A stretch of DNA of 64,000 bases, taken from the NCBI GenBank assembly GCA_030583665.1, contig CP129469.1:248001-312000 (forward strand), given 5' to 3'. Numbering within the stretch: position 1 is the stretch's first letter; every line of letters begins with the position of its first letter. The notes under the pieces were generated by a model. The model was not told the origin of the DNA and made no database searches. It was given only the letters and a program-made list of their open reading frames with translations. Source of the DNA: Candidatus Jettenia sp. AMX2 (lineage in GTDB: Bacteria > Planctomycetota > Brocadiia > Brocadiales > Brocadiaceae). Below, piece after piece: positions 1 to 7,253 of this stretch. The position numbers and the translations under genes are program-made.

Positions 1-2
1 TT

Positions 3-197
3 GGTTTCGAGGCAGATAACCATGGTATTAATACCGTTCCCAAAGAGACACTGGTAAAGATTACGAAGGCTGAGGACGGTGGTATTGGTGCCAAAGGATT
101 ATGGGATCCGGCGAAGACGGGATATACAGCAGGAAACGAAAACGAATTCATGAAGAAATATCTCAAAGGTGAACTTGTTAAGGTTGAAAAGGCCTAG
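3..197 (+). CDS. C-terminal end of an unidentified protein (5' cut by window edge)
   Basis: An open frame enters from the left edge and ends at TAG 195-197, giving about 64 residues ending GELVKVEKA. The visible part is hydrophilic and Gly/Lys rich, with no cysteine, haem motif or membrane segment. I do not recognise a family. A strong hairpin follows 20 bp after the stop, so this is the last gene of its transcript. Confidence 0.6.
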   Translation, partial: GFEADNHGINTVPKETLVKITKAEDGGIGAKGLWDPAKTGYTAGNENEFMKKYLKGELVKVEKA

Positions 198-216
198 ATC
201 TATACTTTTATAAAAG

Positions 217-256
217 ACAAGCTAACAGGTGTTAGTTATCACATCTGTTAGCTTGT
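217..256 (+). terminator. Rho-independent-type hairpin after the first gene
   Basis: A 12-bp perfect stem (ACAAGCTAACAG / CTGTTAGCTTGT) with a 16-nt loop lies 20 bp after the stop at 197 and is followed by a short T-containing stretch. It separates the left-edge gene from the cupredoxin gene. Confidence 0.7.
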
Positions 257-379
257 TTAATTTAAGAGTAGAGGTTTTTATTTTTTTATTCTATTGGTTT
301 GTGCTGTACGGGTAAAACCTTTATTTATCAGTTTCTGGTTTGTATTATAATTATTATACGTGAGGAGGAAATACAATTT

Positions 380-1105
380 ATGAAAAAATTTTTTATCTCA
401 GGCATGCTTGCATTGTCTTTGGCTGCACTCTCATACAATCCGCTTATTTGGGCTCAGGATGAAGAAAAAAAAGGTTTAAGTGCCGAGGAGGCTGCTGAGG
501 CGCAAAGGAAACTAGAAGAGGCACAACAAAAATTAAAGAGGGTAGTTAAAAACGTACCGAAGGTAGATAATGCGGGTTCTATTACAGGGATAGTAACTTG
601 TCAGAAAATGAGGAATAACGCTGATGCTGTCGTATTCATAGAAAAAGTAGATAACAACTTTACTCCTCCAACAGAACATGCAATCGTTGACCAGCTTAAC
701 CTTACCTATGTACCAAGAGTAGTGGCCATACAGAAAGGAACGGTTGTAGATTTTCCTAACAGTGATGCTGTTCGTCATAATGTATTCTCACCTCCTACGG
801 CGGCATTACAGTTTAACCTGGGTACCTACCCGACTGGTGTTATAAAAGAGGTTTCATTTGATGTGGTTGGTGAAACTCCACTACTCTGCAACGTTCATGC
901 AGAAATGGCAGGGTATGTTGTATCTTTTGATAATCCTTATTTTGCGATTACAGATAAGGATGGGAACTATACGATTGAAGGAGTGTCGCCAGGAAAGTAT
1001 GTTGTGAAGACCTGGCATGAAAAGCTGAAAGAGGTTTCACAGGAGGTTACTGTAGAGGCAGGAAAGGCCGCTACCGTAAATTTTGAATTGAAAAGAAGAA
1101 GATAA
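380..1105 (+). CDS. secreted blue-copper (cupredoxin) protein with carboxypeptidase-regulatory-like C-terminus
   Basis: The 241-residue product probably binds one type 1 copper and carries electrons outside the cytoplasm. The start is ATG 380, preceded by GAGGAGG; an open extension back to 299 has no such site. Residues 1-25 form a signal peptide ending near IWA|Q. Residues 33-55 are a charged helical linker. The cupredoxin domain (about 65-185) has the expected ligands H133 (RHNVF), C170, H173 and M176 (CNVHAEM). Residues 188-241 resemble the small beta domain of carboxypeptidase-regulatory-like proteins (DKDGNYTIEGVSPGKY). It stands alone between two terminators. The partner is unknown; small periplasmic copper proteins are common in anammox electron transport, but that role is inferred here. 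Confidence 0.8.
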   Translation: MKKFFISGMLALSLAALSYNPLIWAQDEEKKGLSAEEAAEAQRKLEEAQQKLKRVVKNVPKVDNAGSITGIVTCQKMRNNADAVVFIEKVDNNFTPPTEHAIVDQLNLTYVPRVVAIQKGTVVDFPNSDAVRHNVFSPPTAALQFNLGTYPTGVIKEVSFDVVGETPLLCNVHAEMAGYVVSFDNPYFAITDKDGNYTIEGVSPGKYVVKTWHEKLKEVSQEVTVEAGKAATVNFELKRRR

Positions 1106-1214
1106 AAGCATCATAGTAGCTAACTTAATAAGGAAAGGTAAAAGGGGTTACAAGAGACGTAGGAAAAGCCTTATTAAGCTTTCTCAATAAATGGGATTAT
1201 CGTGCCTTTATAAG

Positions 1215-1252
1215 AATTCCAGTGAGGAATAAACACCGCACTGGAATTTTTT
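1215..1252 (+). terminator. terminator after cupredoxin gene
   Basis: A perfect 10-bp stem (AATTCCAGTG / CACTGGAATT) with a 14-nt loop runs into a run of six T. It is a textbook intrinsic terminator 110 bp after the cupredoxin stop. Confidence 0.85.
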
Positions 1253-1328
1253 ATTGATACAGTGCTAAATTGAAACTTGAAAAATAAACATAGAAGGTTT
1301 GATTGGAGATTGAATAAAAAGTTTCTGT

Positions 1329-1358
1329 TTGACAAAGTCGTTAAAATGCTAATATAAT
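1329..1358 (+). promoter_or_regulatory. near-consensus sigma-70 promoter for ispG-dxr-rseP
   Basis: TTGACA at 1329-1334 and TATAAT at 1353-1358 are both perfect consensus hexamers separated by 18 bp. They lie about 110 bp before the ispG start and after the preceding terminator. The rest of 1106-1467 shows nothing else clear. Confidence 0.7.
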
Positions 1359-1467
1359 TTATTATTTATCAAGCATTTTTGTGTTAAAATTTAAGAAAAG
1401 TAGATATCCGGCAGGAAAAGTATATTAGTCTTTATTAATAAAATGGTTCTTTTTAAATACCTGGATC

Positions 1468-2520
1468 ATGATTCAACGGCGTAAAACAAGGGTAGTTAAT
1501 GTTGGTGGTGTATTGATTGGTGGAGATAATCCAATCTCTGTTCAGACGATGACTAAGACCCCTACCGATGATATCGAAGCTACCGTTCTGCAAATTAAAG
1601 AGCTGGAGGCAGTAGGGTGTCACATTGTGCGTGTTGCAGTACCTACGCTTGCTACTGCTCAATGCCTGGGCGCCATTAAAAAAGAGATACGTATACCCCT
1701 TGTTGCCGACATTCACTTTGGCCATCACCTTGCCCTGGAGGCTATAGCTCAGGGGGTTGACAAGATACGAATTAACCCCGGAAATATGAAAGACAGAAAA
1801 AGGCTGGAAGAGGTTGTAAGGGCGGCTAAGGATAAAGGAATACCTATTCGGATCGGTGTAAATTCAGGATCTGTGCGGGCCAAAGAGGATAAGCATGAAG
1901 AATTGACTACATTAATGGTTAAAACTGTCCTGAGATACTGTGAACATTTTGAATCACTGGGTTTTAAAGACATTGTACTTTCTCTTAAGGCATCAGATGT
2001 GCCTTCAACTCTTTGTGCTTACAGAACAATAGCGACACAATGCGATTATCCATTCCATTTGGGTGTGACAGCTGCCGGCCCACCGGGCCTTGCAGTTGTT
2101 AAATCAGCTATTGGTATTGGTGCCCTCCTTTCAGAAGGTATTGGTGATACCCTGCGGGTTTCCTATACCGGTGCATCGGCATTAGAAGTAAAAGCAGGAT
2201 ATGATATTCTTGAGGCTTTGGGTCTTTATCATAGGGATGGAATCGAACTCATTTCCTGTCCAACCTGTGGAAGATGTGAAATCAATCTTATAAAAATTGT
2301 GGAGGAGGTTAAGCAGCGTTTGCCCGATAATAAAAAACATCTTCAGATTGCAATCATGGGCTGTATCGTGAATGGGCCGGGAGAGGCACAGGAGGTTGAT
2401 ATTGGCATTGCCGGAGGAAGGGGCTTCGGTTTCCTTTTTAAGAAAGGTGAAAAGGTGCGGAAGATTTCAGAAGATCGGATGGTAGATGAGCTTTTGGAAG
2501 AAATTGCTCATATGACATAA
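1468..2520 (+). CDS. ispG: 4-hydroxy-3-methylbut-2-enyl diphosphate synthase
   Basis: IspG reduces 2-C-methyl-D-erythritol 2,4-cyclodiphosphate to HMBPP in the MEP isoprenoid pathway, using a [4Fe-4S] cluster. The 350-residue protein has the N-terminal TIM-barrel core (GGDNPISVQTMTKTPTDD, LVADIHFGHHLALEA) and the C-terminal cluster domain with CPTCGRC and a third cysteine before VNGPGEA. The length is normal for the compact bacterial form. No strong ribosome site precedes ATG 1468. The next MEP-pathway gene, dxr, starts 2 bp after the stop, so the two are co-transcribed. Confidence 0.95.
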   Translation: MIQRRKTRVVNVGGVLIGGDNPISVQTMTKTPTDDIEATVLQIKELEAVGCHIVRVAVPTLATAQCLGAIKKEIRIPLVADIHFGHHLALEAIAQGVDKIRINPGNMKDRKRLEEVVRAAKDKGIPIRIGVNSGSVRAKEDKHEELTTLMVKTVLRYCEHFESLGFKDIVLSLKASDVPSTLCAYRTIATQCDYPFHLGVTAAGPPGLAVVKSAIGIGALLSEGIGDTLRVSYTGASALEVKAGYDILEALGLYHRDGIELISCPTCGRCEINLIKIVEEVKQRLPDNKKHLQIAIMGCIVNGPGEAQEVDIGIAGGRGFGFLFKKGEKVRKISEDRMVDELLEEIAHMT

Positions 2521-2522
2521 AA

Positions 2523-3665
2523 ATGAAAAATATTGTTATTCTCGGTTCTACAGGTTCAATAGGAAAAAGCACCCTTGAAGTAATCCGGAATTTAAAAGAT
2601 TCATTTCGGGTAATCGGCCTTTCATCAAATTCGCAGTGGGAATTGCTTGCTGATCAAGCCGAAGAATTCAAACCGGTATATATTGCCTTAAACAACAGCT
2701 GTCTGGCTGAAAAACTGAAAAACCGCATCCCTTCTGATAAAGTAAAAGTAATGAGCGGAAACAATTGCCTGGAAGAAATTGTTACCAAACACGAAACAGA
2801 TATCGTCGTTTCGGCCGTAGTAGGTGCAGTTGGTCTGCCGGCTGCTATTATGACCCTGGAACAGGGAAAGATTCTTGCGCTTGCCAACAAGGAAGCTCTC
2901 GTAATGGCCGGGCATATTGTTATGTCTCTGGCAAAGAAAAATCAGATTTTACCGGTAGATAGTGAACACAGTGCAATATTCCAATCCCTCCAGTCCGGCA
3001 GGCCAAATGAAGTTAAGCGTGTTATTATAACAGCATCGGGGGGGCCATTTTACGATTATCCCGAAGAGAAGCTCTGTGATGTGAGCCGGGAACAGGCGCT
3101 CAAGCACCCGACATGGCAAATGGGTAAAAAGATAACAATAGACTCTGCTACACTCATGAATAAGGCATTGGAGATTATCGAAGCAAAGTGGTTGTTTGAT
3201 TTGAAACCAGAGCAGATTGAGGTAGTGATCCACCCGCAGTCGGTTATTCATTCTATGGTTGAATTTTGTGATGGATCTGTTATCGCACAGATGGGGATGC
3301 CTGATATGAAGGTTCCGATCCAGTATGCCCTAACCTATCCGGAGAGAAAAACTCTAAAAGTAAAATCATTCGATTTATCATACATTGGACATCTTACTTT
3401 TAAGAAACCTGACATGAAAAAATTTCCGGCATTAAGACTTGGTTATCAGGCTGCCCGTGACGGTGGAACAACAGGTGCAGTTCTCAATGCTGCCAATGAG
3501 ATTGCAGTGCAGGCCTTCCTGAACGGACAGATCAGATTTACCGAGATTGTGTCATATGTAGAAAAGGTGATAAATAATCATCATTTTATTAAAAATCCTT
3601 GCCTGGAGGAAATTTTGGCTGCAGACGCCTGGGCAAGACAGGAGATTGGAAAATGCCTTATTTAA
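2523..3665 (+). CDS. dxr: 1-deoxy-D-xylulose 5-phosphate reductoisomerase
   Basis: Dxr converts DXP to MEP with NADPH and a divalent metal, the first committed MEP step. The 380-residue length is typical. The N-terminus has the nucleotide-binding motif GSTGSIGKSTLEVI. The active-site region has ALANKEALVMAG and the metal/substrate motif LPVDSEHSAIFQ. SGGPF and IDSATLMNKALEIIEA follow, with the C-terminal helical domain at the end. It starts 2 bp after ispG and its last 13 bp overlap the rseP start, so all three appear to form one operon. Confidence 0.96.
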   Translation: MKNIVILGSTGSIGKSTLEVIRNLKDSFRVIGLSSNSQWELLADQAEEFKPVYIALNNSCLAEKLKNRIPSDKVKVMSGNNCLEEIVTKHETDIVVSAVVGAVGLPAAIMTLEQGKILALANKEALVMAGHIVMSLAKKNQILPVDSEHSAIFQSLQSGRPNEVKRVIITASGGPFYDYPEEKLCDVSREQALKHPTWQMGKKITIDSATLMNKALEIIEAKWLFDLKPEQIEVVIHPQSVIHSMVEFCDGSVIAQMGMPDMKVPIQYALTYPERKTLKVKSFDLSYIGHLTFKKPDMKKFPALRLGYQAARDGGTTGAVLNAANEIAVQAFLNGQIRFTEIVSYVEKVINNHHFIKNPCLEEILAADAWARQEIGKCLI

Positions 3666-5464
3666 GTGTATCAACAAATGTAATCCTTGTAATTGTAGGT
3701 ATCGGTTTACTTATCTTTATTCATGAGCTTGGCCACTTTCTCATGGCAAAAAAGATAGGAGTCCGCGTATATGCTTTTTCACTGGGTTTTGGACCTGCTC
3801 TCTTTAAAAAACAATGGGGAGAAACCGAGTACCGGCTATCCTTAATCCCTCTGGGAGGCTATGTTAAACTGGCTGGTGAAACACCAGAGGAAAAAAAGGT
3901 TGGTGAACCATGGGAGTTTTCATCGAAGACTATCGGACAGCGTGCTTCTGTCCTTGTGGCTGGAGTGGCATTAAATGCTGCTTTGGCATTTTTTGCATTT
4001 ATCGTGGCATTCCAGATTGGTGTACCCTTTATTACCTCAGAAGTTGGACAGGTTGTTCCCGGATGGCCAGCCTGGGAGGCCGGAATTAAACGCGGTGATA
4101 AGATCATTGGAATTGATGGGAATAAAGAGCCTGATTTTGAAGATCTTTTTACAATCGTTGCCCTCAGTAATCCGGCAACCGGTGTCCGTCTTAAAGTTGA
4201 GCGTGAAGACAAGATCTTTGATGTGACAGTAAAGCCGAAATATGATGCCGAGAGTGGCATACAACGTATTGGTATTATGCCAGCAACGAGCCTGGAAATC
4301 GATAAAATATTTGCTTTTGAAAATAATATTTCCCCCGCCAGGGATGCCGGCCTTCAAATCGGAGATGTTGTGGTCGCAGTAAATGGGAAGCGAATTTCTA
4401 CAGAAGATGAATTTCGTGAAATAGAGGCAAAAAATCCGGGAAGAGAAATTACCATTACGGTATTACGCGATAAGAAAGAAGCGATATTGAAGATAACTCT
4501 TTACAGAGCTACAAGGTGGATGCTTGGCATTTCCTGTGCTACGAATTTCCTTGATGGTGTTAAAGAAAATAGTATAGCAAGTAAAGCAGGTTTGGTAAGG
4601 GGTGATGAGATTATCAAAGTAAATTCTCATCCTGTGATGGGATTTACGGACATCAGGAATCTGGTTGTCAACTCTGAAAACGAGTCAATTGTTTTTACCG
4701 TTAAAAGAAATGACAAAGAGAATGTTATTCCTGTACTACTGCGTGATATGGCATCACGGGAAGAATTTTTAAACAGCATTACACCTTTTTACGGCCTTAA
4801 GATCGACTCTGTTGTTGAAGGGTTTCCTGCGGAAAAGATCGGATTACAACCCGGCGACAAGATACTCTCTCTCGACGAGGATGAAGTAAAAGACTGGAAT
4901 GCTTTGTTACAAAAGGTGATGGCGGGCGGAGGAAAGCCTATGGTAATCGAGTGGGTGCGTGACAATAAGCGATATGTATCTACCATAGAACCTCAAAAAG
5001 ATGAAATAAATGCAATTGGAAATATTGGAATAAAATTCAAGGAAAAAACAGTAGTAAGGCAATACGGTTTATTAAGTGCATGTGTTGTAGGTACCCAAAA
5101 AGCTATCATTAATGTGCAGAGAATTTATCTTACCCTGAAAGGTTTTTTTTCACAAAGGCTTTCTCCCAAAAATGTTGGTGGGATAATACTCATCGCACAG
5201 GCATCATATGAATCCGCAAAAGTAGGCATCGGGAAACTCGTATATTTTCTTGGTATTTTGAGTCTCCAGCTTGCATTTTTGAATATTTTACCTATTCCCG
5301 TGCTGGATGGCGGTCACCTGATGTTTTTAGCTATTGAACGGATTAAAGGTTCTCCGGTAAGCCAGAGGACACTTGCTATTGCACAATATATGGGTTTTGG
5401 TTTTATTATTGCCTTGGTGATCTATGCCACGCGCAATGATATTATACGGTTGTTGTCACTTTAA
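3653..5464 (+). CDS. rseP: RseP-type intramembrane zinc metalloprotease (site-2 protease, M50) with four PDZ-like modules
   Basis: RseP proteases cut membrane-embedded substrates such as anti-sigma factors. I start at ATG 3653 (603 residues), preceded by AGGAGA and overlapping the end of dxr. Zinc-site HELGH is at residues 24-28 in the first membrane helix, and the second motif LDGGH is at 551-555. Between them I count four PDZ-like units at about 129-195, 215-275, 305-365 and 388-450, each with the AGL/AGI..GD core. E. coli RseP has two and many homologues one, so the protein is roughly 150 residues longer than usual. The gene order ispG-dxr-rseP is a common bacterial arrangement. Its 3' end overlaps the convergent HtrA gene by 4 bp. 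Confidence 0.93.
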   Translation: MPYLSVSTNVILVIVGIGLLIFIHELGHFLMAKKIGVRVYAFSLGFGPALFKKQWGETEYRLSLIPLGGYVKLAGETPEEKKVGEPWEFSSKTIGQRASVLVAGVALNAALAFFAFIVAFQIGVPFITSEVGQVVPGWPAWEAGIKRGDKIIGIDGNKEPDFEDLFTIVALSNPATGVRLKVEREDKIFDVTVKPKYDAESGIQRIGIMPATSLEIDKIFAFENNISPARDAGLQIGDVVVAVNGKRISTEDEFREIEAKNPGREITITVLRDKKEAILKITLYRATRWMLGISCATNFLDGVKENSIASKAGLVRGDEIIKVNSHPVMGFTDIRNLVVNSENESIVFTVKRNDKENVIPVLLRDMASREEFLNSITPFYGLKIDSVVEGFPAEKIGLQPGDKILSLDEDEVKDWNALLQKVMAGGGKPMVIEWVRDNKRYVSTIEPQKDEINAIGNIGIKFKEKTVVRQYGLLSACVVGTQKAIINVQRIYLTLKGFFSQRLSPKNVGGIILIAQASYESAKVGIGKLVYFLGILSLQLAFLNILPIPVLDGGHLMFLAIERIKGSPVSQRTLAIAQYMGFGFIIALVIYATRNDIIRLLSL

Positions 5465-6891
5465 CGAACTTTTATTCTTGCATAACCCTGATGTTCTCCA
5501 TGGCTGTCTGACCAAACAACGCCTATTCCCCAGACATCTCCCTTTTGCATGAGATTGAGCAGATAGCCAAGCTCTTCAATGGTAGTAATCCGGTACTGGC
5601 CAACAGATACAAGTACATGACCTGCTTTTATTCCAATTGTAGCAGCAGGGCTATTTTTTTGGACATCCGTAATTAATACGCCGTTTTTAATCCACCACAA
5701 GTTTAATTGTTTTGCCACTTGCGGGGTTAAATTTTGCACATAAAGCCCTAATTTCTCGAGTGCAAGTTTTTCTATCGGAGGAAGAGGTGCATTTTCAAGA
5801 GTAACGACTGCTTTGCGAAAATGCCCATTACGATTAAGAGTAATATACAGTTTATCTCCGGCGTTTTTTTTGAGGATATACTTTTCAAAGTCAAGAATGT
5901 CGTGTATTTCCTTGGAATCTATTTTTGTAAGGTAATCTCCGGTATTAATCTGTGCTTTGTCAGCAGGACTTTTTGGTTCAACCGATGTGACCATAATACC
6001 TTTTGAGACATCACCCTGCTCTTCAACCTGCACACCAAACCAAATCCTGTTAAGCTCTCTGAAGTTGAAAAGTTTGATGAGGGTTTTTCTTATTTTGTCT
6101 ACCGGGATCGCAAATCCGATACCCTGAGCCTGGTTTACGATTGCAGTATTAATACCAATAAGTTCGCCATCAATGTTAATAAGCGGGCCACCGCTGTTCC
6201 CTGGATTGATGAGCGCATCTGTCTGAATAAGCCCGTCATATTTAATTTCGCCATATTCACTGGTAAAGGTAATAGTGCGGTTTTTTGCACTCAGTACGCC
6301 GGTTGTTACTGAGTTTTCCAGGCCAAAAGGGTTTCCTAACGCTATAACCGTTTCTCCAATCATAAGATCCCTTGATGTTCCCATTTTTACGTATGGGAGG
6401 GGTTCGGGTGAATGAATCTTTAATACTGCAATATCACTAATCGGATCGGAACTAATTATCGTAGCTTCAAAATCCCGTCCGTCTGAGAGTCTTACCTTGA
6501 TCATAGATGCACGACTTACAACATGTTCATTGGTAATGATATAGCCATCTTCATCTATGATTACCCCGGAGCCGAGCGGTCTTTCTACCGTATGTTTTTG
6601 GCTCTGGCCAAAAAATTCATTGAAATATCGTTCAAATAATTCGCTTCTTGAACCGAAAAAAGGGTCCACGTGTCTTTGTGGAATAAGCCGTTCAGTACGA
6701 ATATTTGCTACAGCCGGTCCTATCTTTTCAACTGCAATGACAAGGGGGGTTCTGCGGTTTGAATTTACCTGAGAAAAAGAGGAAGGCCGGAGGCCGGCAT
6801 GATGCGCTTCATGGCTGGGGGAACCTCTGTAGTTTAAAAGAATATAAAAAAAAAGAATTAATAGAGATAAGATGATAAGTATTTTTTTCAC
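5461..6891 (-). CDS. htrA: HtrA/DegP-family periplasmic serine protease with two PDZ domains
   Basis: This is a trypsin-like protease of the envelope protein-quality system. The start is GTG 6891 with AGAGG about 9 bp upstream. Residues 1-20 form an uncleaved anchor or signal peptide. The catalytic triad is H123 (TNEHVV), D153 (SDIAVLK) and S233 (NPGNSGGPL). PDZ1 is at about 280-370 and PDZ2 at about 385-470. The length of 476 is normal. The gene ends head-to-head with rseP, overlapping 4 bp. In E. coli the DegS and RseP proteases act in sequence on RseA; whether this pair cooperates is inference. Confidence 0.93.
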   Translation of the reverse strand: MKKILIILSLLILFFYILLNYRGSPSHEAHHAGLRPSSFSQVNSNRRTPLVIAVEKIGPAVANIRTERLIPQRHVDPFFGSRSELFERYFNEFFGQSQKHTVERPLGSGVIIDEDGYIITNEHVVSRASMIKVRLSDGRDFEATIISSDPISDIAVLKIHSPEPLPYVKMGTSRDLMIGETVIALGNPFGLENSVTTGVLSAKNRTITFTSEYGEIKYDGLIQTDALINPGNSGGPLINIDGELIGINTAIVNQAQGIGFAIPVDKIRKTLIKLFNFRELNRIWFGVQVEEQGDVSKGIMVTSVEPKSPADKAQINTGDYLTKIDSKEIHDILDFEKYILKKNAGDKLYITLNRNGHFRKAVVTLENAPLPPIEKLALEKLGLYVQNLTPQVAKQLNLWWIKNGVLITDVQKNSPAATIGIKAGHVLVSVGQYRITTIEELGYLLNLMQKGDVWGIGVVWSDSHGEHQGYARIKVR

Positions 6892-7212
6892 CTTAAGATA
6901 CCTCTTACAATTTCTCCAAATGAAGTAAGGAATTCTGTTGTTTTGAAACAGTTTCGGCTTTGCCTCTTCCTGGCATTTTCATCCCTTTTATGCACAGAAC
7001 TGTATGGGTGTCTCATGGAAAATACTTAATCCAAAAAAGAATAAGAAGAGTAATGCAGGGCTTTAGTCTTGCCTTATATTTGTGAAGAAAGGCAAACCGA
7101 AAGGTTTTCCTATATGCCATGTAGTTTTAGAAATACTATTTTTGCTGAGGATGTCAAAATAATTTTGGGAGGATACTTACCTGAGTAACTAGAAAAATTA
7201 GCAACAAATATT

Positions 7213-7243
7213 TGCAGTAGCAAGGCAGGTCCTTGCTACTGCA
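7213..7243 (-). terminator. terminator of the ABC/GldG/DUF4340 operon
   Basis: A perfect 13-bp stem (TGCAGTAGCAAGG with its complement) and a 5-nt loop lies just downstream of the DUF4340 stop on the minus strand, followed on that strand by AATATTTGTT. The remaining part of 6892-7253 holds only the HtrA leader and no gene I can support. Confidence 0.75.
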
Positions 7244-7253
7244 GACTGATTCT

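Noticed and set aside
2949-3251. Long minus-strand open frame inside dxr, and similar antisense frames elsewhere
   Set aside because: They lie fully inside well-conserved genes and have no family features or ribosome sites.
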